A stretch of 64,000 bases of DNA. It comes from Theileria orientalis strain Shintoku. Taxonomy: Eukaryota; Apicomplexa; Aconoidasida; Piroplasmida; Theileriidae. Under the pieces are notes generated by a model. It had not been told where the DNA came from, ran no database searches, and saw only the letters and a program-made list of their open reading frames with translations. Within the stretch, counting starts at the first letter, position 1; every line of letters begins with the position of its first letter. Positions 33,601 to 44,289 of this stretch are shown here, in pieces. Made by a program: the position numbers and the translations under genes. The DNA lies in the NCBI RefSeq assembly GCF_000740895.1, contig NC_025260.1, forward strand, positions 1,096,001 through 1,160,000. The letters are read 5' to 3'.

Positions 33601-36600
33601 ATTTACACGAGATAAGTTTAAAAAGAAGACGACGACTAAAGGAGAAGAATTGGGAAAACCTATAGTGTTGAGCGACGATGGTTTGAATAACGACTACGAT
33701 GGAGACGATGAACAAGATGTTGAGGAAGAAGAAGACGAGGTTGAGGAAGAAGAAGAAGACGAACAACAACACGAACAACAAGAACAACAAGAACAACACG
33801 AACAACAAGAACAACAACAACAACAAGAACAACAAGAACAACAACAACAACAAGAACAACAAAAAGATAATGGTCAGAGTGATAGTCAACATCAAAAGTA
33901 TGATCGACGTCACGGAAATATGTATAGTAATGCCCTAAATAGTAATGAAGAAAAAAGTAGTGTTAATAGTGAAACTAATAATGGTAGTAGTAGTGAAAGT
34001 AACAGTGTGAATGGTAGTAGTAGTAGTAATATTATAAGTAGCGCTAGCGATTATGAAGGAGATCAGGTAAATGGAGATGAGTACAGTAGAGGTGCGCGTC
34101 GTAGCAGTAGGCTGCGTAACAGTTATGAAAGTAAAGCACAGCTCACAGATAAAAGAGGAATCTATGACACAAGTAAATATAGAATAACCAACTATAACGA
34201 AAGCGGCTATAACATAACGAGTTATAAGAGAAGCACAAATAAAAAAAGGAGTAATAAGAAAAGTGATAATGGAAAAGATATAAACAGAGATGCACAGTTT
34301 GAAAGTTGGGAAAGAGGAAAACCAAGTATGATAAAGGGAATGGATACAGCAAATAGCCTGATAGTGATCCACGAAATGAAAATAAAATTTAACTCGAAAC
34401 TGATAGATGAGTTGCCATTTAGAATGGTGGGATACCTGGACCTGATCAACAATAGGTCGGAAGAATACGAGGAGTATAAAATGCGAGACAGCATGATAAT
34501 GCTGTCATACCTCTGGGGAAGTAGTAAGATACAACAAGTACAGAAGGTGCACTACCCAGCATCGATGGTGGAAAGTTACCTTAACGTGGCGAGGCAGTCA
34601 GAAGAAGAGTTTAAATCAGACAGAAGTAGCGAAAACGACGAAGATAAACTAGTGAATAATAGTGAGTCTGAAGAGGAAGATAAGAATAAAGGAAGAAAAG
34701 CTAGAGGGACCCTGGAAAAAAGTAAAAGGAAAAAGAGGAGATACGAAGACGACAGCGACTACGAAATGAGCTCAGAAAGTTCATACAGTGAATCGAGCAT
34801 AGACCACTACAGTGAAGAAGAAGAAGGAAAGGACAGTAAAGGAGGATCGTTACGAAGTGACGAGGAAGAAGGAGAATGCGACCAGAAGACACTGGACTTC
34901 ATCAATCACGTGGCAGGCATGGTATACAAAGGGTCGAATAACGGAAGCAGAGAAGCAGAGCTGAAGAGAGGCCTGGGAATACTGCCGCCGCTGACGAACT
35001 TTAAAGGAATGGCAGGAGCAAGTGCGCTGCGAAGAATTAACAAGATGATAAGAAGAGGAGAGCTGAGCGCAGCGGGAGCAGTAAGGTCAGTAGGCAGAGT
35101 GGGAATAGTAGGAGAAGAGGAAGAGATAGGTCCAGGGTCACGCGTTAAACCGTTTAACTCGTTTGAGAGTACCGGAAGCGCAGAACCGTTAGGGAGTGTT
35201 AGCAGTTTCGGCCCAGCAGGCCCAGTAGGCCCAGTTGGAGGCATTGGCACGTATGGCGAATTTGAAAACTTGGGAGCCTTTGGCACTCCGGTAGGAATGG
35301 TCAGTGCCAGAGGCTTTGGCGATCCCGTAGGAATGGTCGGTGCCGGAGCCTTTGAATCACCAGCAGGTATCGCAGGCTTAGGCAGCATAGACAACGGCAG
35401 AGGGTTTGCGTCACTGGGGCAAGTCAGGAGCATGGGCCAGTTCGATGGCATTGGAACGCCCGTAGTGCCCAGTGACTTCAGCGGGTCCACGCAGTTCGCA
35501 AGCTTAGATGGACTCGAAGTGGCCGATCAACTGAGAACAGTAGACACACTGGGCGAGCATCGCAAGTTTGGAGTGACGAGTGAAGGAGGAGTCCTTAGCA
35601 GGCTCGACGAGCCTAGCACAGTCAGCAGAGTACCAGACCGTGATTCGTCTAGCGAAGGCGGCCGCCGCATTTCACGTAGCGCCATTGGGGACCGCAGCTC
35701 ATCCAGGATAATCGCAGGAGCCATCAGGCAGTCTATAGCAAGTGAGCCTATGAGATCACGTCTCCCGCACGATTCAAATGGGCCGAATGGAATCAGCGGA
35801 GCAGACGTGCTGCGAGCAGCAAGCAGACTGAACTTGTTAAGCGAACGCGCAGACAGTAACATAGTAATCGGACAAGACGCAGCCGAAAGAGGGCGGAGAA
35901 TTGGAGAAATGGGAGCATTTAGTGGTCTCACAGGAGTGGGTCGAGTCACAAGAGCCTCGGGAATGGAGATTACAGGTGGAGGGATGCAGAGAGGCCTAGG
36001 GGGAATACCGCTCATGAGAACGGCCTGGAACGACAGTAGCGCTGGTCCGAGTGGAAACGCGCAAGAAGATGTTCTGGGGGGAATGTTCAGCAACATGTAC
36101 GCGACGCAAAAGCACCTGGCAGGACCCAGGAACGCAGACATGGACAGACTGGGGAGACTGGACCTGAGCGTGTCAACGGGGATAGACCTGGGAGATAGAA
36201 TAGACATAATAGGCCCAGCGTCAATCAGGCCGAGTGGAACGAGCGTGAGAAGGCCCTCGGAAATAGAAATGGACGAAAGGTTGAACCTAGTTGACCCGTT
36301 AAACATAGCCGAGACGAGAGGAAAGAACGGAGGTCACGACGTCGCAATGCCCATGGGACACTATGCCGCAATGCAAAAGGTACAAGATGTTGCAATCCCA
36401 AAGGTACAAGATGCTGGAATGCAAAAGAGTTACGATGTCGCAATTCAAAAGGGACAAGATGTCGCAATACAAAAGGGACACGAGAGATTGGGTCTGGAAA
36501 GGCCGCAAATTGATCTAACTGAGCTCGATAGGATGGAGCAGCCCTTTGGAGGAATAGGCGGAGTCGTCGAATTTAATGAATACAACAGAGTGGGAAGAAT

Positions 36601-37498
36601 GGGAAGAATGGTGGACCACATGTTCGACCCAAGCGAAAACATTATACGCCAGCCCAAAATGCAAATCAAGTACCCGATTAAAGCGGAAAACGCGTACGAC
36701 TCGAAGGACATCCTGAAGACGTACTACGACAACTACATAAAGACGACCTCGACTGCACACGACACGACGAACGGGCCGAGCAGTAGCGAGCAGGGAACGA
36801 TAAAGAAGAAGTCGAAAATATGGAAGGAGATGCTGGACGCGAGCAAGATCAACGAGCTCATCGTCAAGAAGTCGATAAGGCTGAGGCTGATCACCATGAG
36901 GAACAACAAGCTGACTGCGGACGTGGACAGGCTGCACCTGGCCAAGTACTACCTCTCACTCGGCTCATCGCTGCCGCTGAAGCTCTTCGTGTCCAAGCAC
37001 GCGCGGCTCGGATACCTGGTCGACAAGGTGCCGAGGGAGGTTGTCGAGAGCAACAAGAACGGCAACTACAAGCACTACCACAGGATCTTCAACCACTTCG
37101 ACCTGCACGAGCTCCTCGAGGGCACTGAGCAGAGCTACTTCTACCACTTCTACACGCCCGAGGAGCGCAAGCGCCAGATCCGCGAGCAGGAGATCTACAT
37201 TCCCGAGAAGGTGGACACGAGCGAGGACAGCTGCACTGAGTACGCCTACTTCGGGAAGACTGACCAGCGCGGCAGGAAGGACCAGCACCCGAGCGTGCGC
37301 GACAAGAAGCTCCTGATGATAAGGAGGAACGACATTCTCGGCCTCCGCGTGAACGTGTTCGAGCTCATGGCCTACAACGTGATAAAGCGCAGCTGCGACT
37401 TCGCACAGGTGGAGAACTACGTGATTGTGCGTCTGTTCTACCAGCACCTGCCCCTCTGGATCGTGAAGTACCTGTCTGACCTATTTGAGTGTCGCTAG
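30685..37498 (+). CDS. Giant SIRT6-like NAD-dependent sirtuin with AT-hook insert and long C-terminal extension
   Basis: Four exons: 30685-30847, 31228-32586, 32805-33403 and 33494-37498, giving 2041 residues. The sirtuin core is split. It has 'AGVSTGSGIPDFRGPSGIW' at residues 56-74, then a 330-residue low-complexity insert, then 'TQNIDGLHSLSGVPFNKLAELHG' (catalytic His near 473), the zinc site 'CLHC' and 'CGLC', then 'LGTSLHIEPA' and 'LVIVNYQSTKLDPESDLIIH', all closest to SIRT6/7 (class IV). The insert carries two AT-hook-like cores ('RRRPRKK' and 'KRGRPRKSKR'). Exon 4 adds polyGln/Glu, Ser/Lys/Arg-rich and Gly/Arg/Ser-rich stretches and a better-structured last 230 residues from 'WKEMLDASKINELIVKK'. 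It is likely a nuclear deacylase or ADP-ribosyltransferase acting on chromatin, like Plasmodium Sir2B, which is also oversized. The exon 3-4 join keeps frame; two separate genes remain possible. Confidence 0.8.
30968..31203 (+). repeat. 32-bp minisatellite in sirtuin intron 1
   Basis: About seven copies of a 32-base unit containing GATGCATTATGCGAGTGGTA, with later copies reading CGTG instead of CGAG, fill most of the intron 30848-31227. Confidence 0.92.
32605..32765 (+). repeat. AGT/AAT trinucleotide tract in sirtuin intron 2
   Basis: The intron 32587-32804 is mostly AGT, AAT, GGT and AAC triplets on the sense strand. Confidence 0.9.
33765..33865 (+). repeat. CAA/GAA tract encoding polyGln with Glu in the sirtuin gene
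   Basis: Repeated CAACAAGAA codons encode Gln-Gln-Glu runs immediately after a Glu/Asp-rich stretch, about 100 residues into exon 4. Confidence 0.9.
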
Positions 37499-37935
37499 AG
37501 TCCCCCGTTTCCGCTCGTCGGGAGCTGTTGACGTTATTGCGCCAGGACGCCATGGGTTTATACATTGACCCCTATTTATTTTAATGTTTTAATCGATCTA
37601 CGCAAATGCCATATGTATTAGTGGTAGTTGTAGTAGTTGCTGTATTGTTATTGTTTTTAGTTGTAGTAGTAATAATAGTACTGGTTTTATTAGTAGTAGT
37701 TATCAGTAACAAACCTAATAACAGTAGTAGTATTAACGATACCAAAATCAGTAGCAGTATTAGTAGTAGTAACAAACGTAATAACAATACTATCGGTAAC
37801 GATGTTAAAACCATTAACATTCTAACAATAATATATTGACATGGATACACATTTTAAACAAAGTCACAAATATGTATAAGGGTCAAATCAAGTCAGCTAA
37901 GAATATAAAATGGAAAAAGCTAAGTGTTAAAATGA
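37499..37935. other. Convergent intergenic region with triplet repeat
   Basis: From about 37605 to 37820 this is an irregular run of TAGTAGT/GTAGTT/AATAGT triplets, in the same orientation as in the introns of the upstream sirtuin gene. The open frame across it (Val/Leu-rich, then Ser/Asn-rich) follows from repeat composition and is not called. Confidence 0.75.
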
Positions 37936-38707
37936 TTATCTTCTAACGTTTTTAAAAAAGTATGAACAAAGGCCTATTGCGACAATGAGAAGAACAATGG
38001 TGGCCACTAGAATAATAGTACACTTGTCCTTGCAAATTGAAATTGCTATGGTTCTAACTGTCTGTTTGGCAGATGCTATATTGTCGTCAACGCCGTGAAT
38101 GGTCACTCTGACCCTGTTTAGACTCTCGTTTTGCTGCTCCAGCTCCGATGTGACGTCAGCTCCGATCTTTTCACTATCTATGGTTAAGTCCCTGATTCTA
38201 TTGATGCTATCCTACAGTATTATTAGTATTGGTAGTAGCTGTGTATTAAATGGGAGCAATTTAACATAAACTGGTATAATCCATTAAATGTGTAGCCAAT
38301 AATAAATAGGCAATTAAACATACTTGTGTTTTATCTTGTAATTCGTTTCCCCAAACTATTAATTTATTGCTGTAAGGCAGTTTTGCGGAATCTGGTAGCT
38401 TATCTAACTTTTTGTCCTCGTTGGCCTCGACGATAGTCTTGAGGTGGTCCAACTTGACCTTCAATTCGGCCAACAGTTTCTGTTTGTCCTGCAAACGCGT
38501 TTTGTGTGACTCTTTAGACTGCGGCTGGAGCTTCTCGATCTCTGAACAGTAAAAAGATTCAGCGCACTTGACCTTTTCGTAGATTAGCAGGCCCTCAGCG
38601 TACTTGTCACTCTGGGCGCTGGAACTGTGGCTTTCATATTTAATTAAAAGGCCCTTCAGTTGCACCAACAACCTATCCAACTCGTCCTCCTTTTGATAAA
38701 TACTCAT
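37936..38707 (-). CDS. VTI1: Vti1-like Q-SNARE
   Basis: Two exons: 38324-38707 (ATG at 38707) and 37936-38211, giving 219 residues, the usual Vti1 size. The N-terminal part is helical ('EDELDRLLVQLKGLLIKYE'), fitting the V-SNARE N-terminal three-helix domain. The second exon starts inside the SNARE motif: 'IRDLTIDSEKIGADVTSELE' then 'QQNESLNRVRVTIHGVDDNI', with Gln at the ionic zero layer. It ends in a single membrane helix ('TIILVATIVLLIVAIGLCSYF') and a short basic tail, as in tail-anchored SNAREs. Vti1 acts in Golgi-endosome and vacuolar fusion. The second exon is too short to be seen as an isolated frame. Confidence 0.75.
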
Positions 38708-39218
38708 CTTATCATTTAAAAATACGTGTTAGTGTTTAAACAAATAACAAAATCGAAATGTGACTGTAAAATATAATACAAAACTAATATAAATTATTAA
38801 AATGGAGTTTAAAGTGGAAAGAAATGGATAAAATAAGATAAATTCTCATAAAATGTCAAGTGCCAGACTAAATCGCATAATCAAGAAAAATAAACAAAGA
38901 ATAAAAATACAAATATACGGTGTTTATTACTGTATTAAATCCGAGAAAGATTTAATACGTATAAAAAAAATGGATATCGAAAATGTAGAGATCTGACCCA
39001 CATGAGAACTGATTCTAATTTTCGCCACTAGAACATTGATTGGCTACCAAAGTTTAAAATTCGTCTTTCCATACAAATAATTGATTAAATTGTTGATATG
39101 TGTAAGAATATTTACCTTTAAAAATCGTATTTTGATATTTGATTGAATTTTAGTGCAAATGTGTTATTGTACCTATATTACGAGGTTAAACTTATAAAAT
39201 TGAGTTGTAAAGTAAATT
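38708..39218. other. Divergent promoter region with a perfect inverted repeat
   Basis: These 511 AT-rich bases separate two divergent genes. A perfect 10-bp inverted repeat lies at 38932-38958. No gene is seen. Confidence 0.6.
38932..38958. repeat. Perfect 10-bp inverted repeat, 7-base loop
   Basis: GTATTAAATC at 38932-38941 and GATTTAATAC at 38949-38958 flank CGAGAAA. It lies between the starts of the Vti1 and CS-like genes and could be an operator-like or hairpin element, or chance in AT-rich DNA. Confidence 0.8.
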
Positions 39219-40164
39219 ATGAGTATAGATTATTCAAAGTGGGACAAAATAGAAGTTTCAGATGATGAGGAATCACACAAATTGAATGTAGTTAAATTGA
39301 ACCCGAATCAGCAAGTAATATTGAGTAAAGATGGATATAAAGTAAGAGATAGTACTGATAAAAAGGTAATTGAGTTAGAGGACGTTTCTAAGGAGTGGCA
39401 CAAAAGGATTTTGCACGGAATTGTAACCGTAGATTCACACTTTTATAGTCAAGACAGATACAGTGTAAATTTTTATATTTTGCTGAATTTCGATTATAAA
39501 AAACTTACTTTGAAGTTTAATGAGATTTCAATATCGCTATGCGATAATGAAAAGGAGATTATGTGCAAAGAGTTCTACTCTAAGATTAAGAAGGACGAAT
39601 CCTTTTGGAACTGGGAGATAGTAAATTTGGAAATTGACTGGAAATCATTAAAAGAATATTCAAAAAAGGTCAATTCTGAGAAGTTGAAGCCAAAGTTATA
39701 CTTTGAAAACAGGGTAAAGGCAAAGTTTATAGAAGTGAATGTGCAGAAGTTGGTTGAAATAAGTGACTGTTTCATATGGTGGCCAAAGTTATTCAAAGTA
39801 TTAATTAGTTATCAGAATATGGGTAGTTATTCAGAGCCTAGTTGATTGAGTTACTGATTACTAGTTTCCGATTATTGCCAATGTATTGATTTCTGTCAGT
39901 GGCCTTTGGTATATGTCTATTTATATTATAAAATGTTTAGTTTTATTAAGTATGTTGTTGTTGGTGCCTGTTAGTTTGTGTTTAGCAGTGTTAGAGTCGT
40001 AGATTTAGTTATGCTAAGTGTATCAGTGACAATGATATATGGTGGTGTAGGACGATGTTGAGGAAATTAGAATTGTTGACAATTCTGAGTTCATCAAAGT
40101 ATGGGACGAGGCACATGAAAAATTCAGGGAAAAGGTGTCAAATCACGAAAAGATACCAATATGA
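39219..40164 (+). CDS. CS-domain-like protein (p23/NudC-fold candidate)
   Basis: Two exons: 39219-39797 and 40051-40164, giving 230 residues. The N-terminus 'MSIDYSKWDKIEVSDDEE' is the kind of start seen in Hsp90 co-chaperones such as Cdc37 and some CS-domain proteins. The body has alternating strands and Trp residues ('FWNWEIVNLEIDWKSL', 'CFIWWPKLFKDDVEEI') that fit a CS-like beta sandwich, and it ends with a helical charged tail ('WDEAHEKFREKV'). The second exon was chosen because it keeps the 'WWPKLFK/DDVEEI' frame and ends at a good stop; reading through the intron instead gives a tail without features. No signal peptide or membrane helix. The assignment is tentative. Confidence 0.5.
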
Positions 40165-40757
40165 AAATGATCGAGTATGTTCGTATATTGCTGTCGACTG
40201 TGTGGTGATGCCACAACATAGATGATGTACAATATAACGTATATTATGAACATAAAACCATATGTGAACACGTCATTAATTTACTAATTGTTATGTTGTG
40301 TCATTTGTGTCTGTTATAGTCAGATGTGTGAACAAATTGCAACATTTATTGTAGAATATTTGACCTATTAAACAGACTTATTTTTGTTGATTCCGTATAC
40401 ACATCTCAATTAAAATCTGTAATGATGATCTAATGATTGTTCTGATAGTATATAACATACTGGATTTTGTGTGTCCACTGAGTTTATTACGTAACACATT
40501 GTCAGACACCCAAGATTCCAGTAACACACAATATAAAATATAACCCTTAACTCACAATATGAAATTGGTAATTAAAACGTAAATGTTTTTAAAATATTAC
40601 TGTGCTACATTAGATTTCGAATTATAAATTCTGAAACACTGCGTTGCGTGAGTGGCGAAGTGATATATTACATTGTGTGATTTTACATTGAGTGATTGTG
40701 TGATGTGACGTGGCGTGTGAATATTCAACCATTGAAAACTTAAAATGTTAAAATATG
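40165..40757. other. Convergent intergenic region
   Basis: These 593 AT-rich bases contain several GTGTGATT/GTGA words near 40640-40720 and no gene that I can recognise. Confidence 0.5.
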
Positions 40758-43700
40758 TTACAATAGTGGCTTGATAGATGGAATTAACAAAAAAGGATAC
40801 TTGACTGCAGCCACTGCTCCACCACCTATCAGACCCACACCTGCTACTCCGCCTCCCACAGATCCACCAATCAGAGTAATATTTGTGGATTCTCCATCAT
40901 CTTTAGCACTACTCCCTGCTTGTCTCTGCTTGTCCGTTTTTGTTTGTAATGTGTCTTCTATTTTTTTCAATGATTTTTCAATATTAATGCCATCAAAGTG
41001 TTCTGTCTGGAGCCACCTATCATTATTGGTACTGTCTAATTGATGGAACTCATGAACAATGTTAGGATCAGAAGGAGTTTGAGTCTGAAAGGGCGGAAAT
41101 GGTATAACTGCAGGAGAATGTGATTCAGGTTGGACAGGAGGATGAGCCTCAGGACGAGGTGCAGGACTAGAAACTGGAGGTAAAGTATGTTTGATTGCTG
41201 GACCCTGAGAGGCTGTGGGTTTAGCTGCGGCAGGTTTATCCGGAGGTATAGTGCGAGCAGGTGTTTGAGAGGGTTTTGAATGAGGTGTATGCGAATCAGG
41301 TTTTACAGGTTTGTGTGTAACCTGTGTACCCTTAGTGGCACTTAAATCCGGTTTACTTTTTGTAGGGGGTGGGCGGGGTTCAGGTAGTTTAACTTGAGGT
41401 GGTATAATAATTGGGGGTTGAGTTAAAGAAGGTGTATCTGGGGGTTTAGAAGATAGAGGCGGTTGTAAAGTATGATATTCGTTAGTAAAGTAAGGTTTAA
41501 TATCGGGGATTAACTTGTAGTCTTCTGGCTCAAGTTCAGTGAAATAATCATAGTAAGAAAGTTCGGGTGCGATAATTTCAGGTTTATAACCAAGATCTAA
41601 CATGAGAGGCCGTTCAAGGTTTTTATCATTAAGACTATAATAGGCAGCCACATATACTAATTGGCGTTTCATATCATATTTTGCTATAGTGTTTGTAGTG
41701 CCATCATATGTAATAATTCCCAGCCTAAAGCCATCTCCATCGCCATCAATCCCATAGGGAACATGAGTACAGATACTATAAGTACGAGTTTTACTATGTG
41801 TTAGCTTAACCAAAACGTGTTTGTCTTCAAATTCATGTACAGCATAAATTAGTGTATTTTGTGTTTCATCGCCATTGGCCCCTGCATAAGTAAAAAGTTG
41901 ACTTTGCCTGAGATGTACCACATTCAATATTCCAACAATTTCAGAAAGCTTATCCAACAATTTGGTGCTTCTATCTTTATCACACGAAAAATCTGTGATT
42001 TCAGGAACATGAATCCAACTCTTATAATAATCAAATATTGAATTGGGTCTGTAGGTTTTGCCATCATAGTAAAATAGAAGGGGCCTGGGATCGTTTCCGT
42101 AAAAGTAAACGTAAAAATCGTCGTTAAATCTTTTATAATCTAATTTGATGGGTGTGGTGTCAGTATCCGTTTTATATAACTTTAATTCACTGAAATTATC
42201 GCTGCTATAACTGTTACGTATAAAAACTTTTAATTCAACATCGTAACTCACTTTCTTAATTATCTCGTTAAGATTAATAAAATAGTGCTGAATTAAATTG
42301 AAACCATATTTATCGACACACTGACGAGTCCCTTCGGTCGATATTCCGGTAACAATTGTCGTCTGATTTAATATTCTGCATTTCTTGGGATCTAATGATG
42401 ATTGCTTAAGGGCCATACTAACATCGTTATCGCCATATGAACATTGTTTTTCAAGTAACAAAACTATTACTTTTGTGAGATTGGAATCATCTTTATGTAC
42501 GTATTCTGGAATATGGGAAATTGTTGCACATTTAGGTCCCTTAGATTTCTCTCTGGAATGTGGTTTAGTGGAAGCTCTATCTTTTTCAATTTTAATCTGA
42601 TGTGGACTTATTTGAACCATTGGACGTCCATCTCTTCCTATCGATATAACACGGACGTCTTTATGTGACACTGATGTTGCAGATGATCGTTTTTTAAAAG
42701 TAATAGGCGGTTTTTCGTTTAAAATGTTATATGCATCGTTTCTCATGTTCTTGAAATCCGAACCATAAAATTCAAGCTCAAGTATCTTCCCCAATCTTTC
42801 CTGTGCTTCATTAAAAAGAATATCTAATTGTGTCCACGTTTCCTCACTATCTTCATTTTTAGTGTAATAAGCTGGTGTTCCAACGTACCCTTCTTCATCT
42901 GTCTCAATAAATTTTATCAAAAAAAATTTATTATCCTCCATACCTGTATTACTAATCAAAAAATAAGTGCTCACATCAAACAAGATTTTTTCATATTTTT
43001 TGCCGTCTTTCATTTTGATCTCTTGATTTTTGATCAAAATCGTCGTTTTTTTATGAGTTAACTGTTGATCGGTTGGAGTGTGTGAATAAACTGAGTAATG
43101 ACTAGTTGATTCGGTATCCAGACTAACACCAACATTGCTGTAATTTTTTTTATTATCCAAGTCATATGTTAACTTATCATAACTATCAGAAGCTTGTTTT
43201 AATTTCAACAATTCAGCTTCCAATCCTATCGAACTCCAATAACTAACCGTTTTTTTCTCCCAATAGAACCAGTCTTTATCCTTTTTACAAAACTGTATTT
43301 TATTACAGTCATTGTAAAACTCGATGAGAACTGGTATGTTTTCGGGAGGTTTGTGCTTACCTGTATAGTATACAACGACTCCATTAAATTTTTGTTCATT
43401 AAGATCAATTAAGTATGAAAAATCGGTGTGATATCGAAATCCATGATCTCGATTTTGTAATGATAATAGAGTGCTAGTATACAATACAGGATTGCCGGAT
43501 TTAGTTGTATCTCTTTTAGGTATAAATATAATTTTTTTAAATAATACTAAGTCGGCATTTTCACCTGATACAACATCATTTATTGTCAAAATATGAATAT
43601 TAACACCAGATCCTACTTTTAAAGTAAACTTTTTATTCACGTCATTGTTCTCCTTTATTAATTCATCTTTCAATTGAGATTCATTAAAATGTTCAGTAAT

Positions 43701-44090
43701 GAGCTTGTTATAAATAAGTGAATTTGCCCATATCAAATAATAAAATTTGTAATGATATTTTTTTCCATTGTTTGTAGTAAATACGATAATTAGTGGATTT
43801 TTAGGCTTAAATAGCCAATAATAAATCTCAATCTTATCGATTAAGTGATCCTTGCTTTCAGGATTGAAATATTCAAACAACGTCGTATCTTCAAAATCAT
43901 CTATTGTAATACAAAAATATGACCTATAAAAATAACTATATTGATGATTATATTTGATATTGTATGTTACAATTTCAAAATTAGGGCACTGTTCATACAA
44001 TTTTTTATTATATTCCAATTTAGCATTGTGAGTTGATCGATTTCCTTCCTTTAAATAAAGGTCTATGTAATTAGTTTGAACATTGCCCAT
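40758..44090 (-). CDS. Large repeat protein, N-myristoylation motif and C-terminal Gly-rich hydrophobic segment; piroplasm-specific
   Basis: One exon of 1110 residues from the ATG at 44090. The start 'MGNVQTNY' meets the N-myristoylation rule (Gly2, Thr6), and there is no signal peptide. Residues 1-870 contain several beta-rich units. Recurrent words are 'VVVYYTGKHKPPENIPVLIE', 'WFYWEKKTVSYW', 'LLFYYDGKTYRP' and 'ILFDVSTYF', reminiscent of large tandem families in T. equi and T. orientalis. Residues about 890-1020 are a Pro/Lys/Ser/Thr-rich linker. The end is Gly/Val/Ala-rich and hydrophobic ('GGGVAGVGLIGGGAVAA'), probably a membrane segment or anchor. Possible reading: peripheral attachment by lipid plus a C-terminal anchor. 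The function is unknown. A decayed reading frame with similar words lies just upstream. Confidence 0.7.
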   Translation of the reverse strand: MGNVQTNYIDLYLKEGNRSTHNAKLEYNKKLYEQCPNFEIVTYNIKYNHQYSYFYRSYFCITIDDFEDTTLFEYFNPESKDHLIDKIEIYYWLFKPKNPLIIVFTTNNGKKYHYKFYYLIWANSLIYNKLITEHFNESQLKDELIKENNDVNKKFTLKVGSGVNIHILTINDVVSGENADLVLFKKIIFIPKRDTTKSGNPVLYTSTLLSLQNRDHGFRYHTDFSYLIDLNEQKFNGVVVYYTGKHKPPENIPVLIEFYNDCNKIQFCKKDKDWFYWEKKTVSYWSSIGLEAELLKLKQASDSYDKLTYDLDNKKNYSNVGVSLDTESTSHYSVYSHTPTDQQLTHKKTTILIKNQEIKMKDGKKYEKILFDVSTYFLISNTGMEDNKFFLIKFIETDEEGYVGTPAYYTKNEDSEETWTQLDILFNEAQERLGKILELEFYGSDFKNMRNDAYNILNEKPPITFKKRSSATSVSHKDVRVISIGRDGRPMVQISPHQIKIEKDRASTKPHSREKSKGPKCATISHIPEYVHKDDSNLTKVIVLLLEKQCSYGDNDVSMALKQSSLDPKKCRILNQTTIVTGISTEGTRQCVDKYGFNLIQHYFINLNEIIKKVSYDVELKVFIRNSYSSDNFSELKLYKTDTDTTPIKLDYKRFNDDFYVYFYGNDPRPLLFYYDGKTYRPNSIFDYYKSWIHVPEITDFSCDKDRSTKLLDKLSEIVGILNVVHLRQSQLFTYAGANGDETQNTLIYAVHEFEDKHVLVKLTHSKTRTYSICTHVPYGIDGDGDGFRLGIITYDGTTNTIAKYDMKRQLVYVAAYYSLNDKNLERPLMLDLGYKPEIIAPELSYYDYFTELEPEDYKLIPDIKPYFTNEYHTLQPPLSSKPPDTPSLTQPPIIIPPQVKLPEPRPPPTKSKPDLSATKGTQVTHKPVKPDSHTPHSKPSQTPARTIPPDKPAAAKPTASQGPAIKHTLPPVSSPAPRPEAHPPVQPESHSPAVIPFPPFQTQTPSDPNIVHEFHQLDSTNNDRWLQTEHFDGINIEKSLKKIEDTLQTKTDKQRQAGSSAKDDGESTNITLIGGSVGGGVAGVGLIGGGAVAAVKYPFLLIPSIKPLL

Positions 44091-44289
44091 AAATAGAAGT
44101 TAGATTCATAACGATAATTGGTGATAGGGTCGTGTTGAAGACAATGATGTAAGTTATTTAAAATATAACTCAGACAATCTGATTGAATTAAATATAAATT
44201 TGAAACCGATTTGTTATATTGGTCTTTTTTAAATACGAAGCCAACAATTGGGTGAATTTATCCCACCTTCAACAATTTAGTAAAAATTA

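Noticed and set aside
33494..37498. Independent 1334-codon gene
   Set aside because: It begins exactly at a splice acceptor with GTG. The exon 33403/33494 join keeps frame with the sirtuin, and the total length is a multiple of three. A separate gene is not fully excluded.
37606..37839. Val/Leu then Ser/Asn-rich 77-codon frame
   Set aside because: Pure triplet-repeat composition between convergent genes. The apparent membrane helix comes from GTA/GTT codons.
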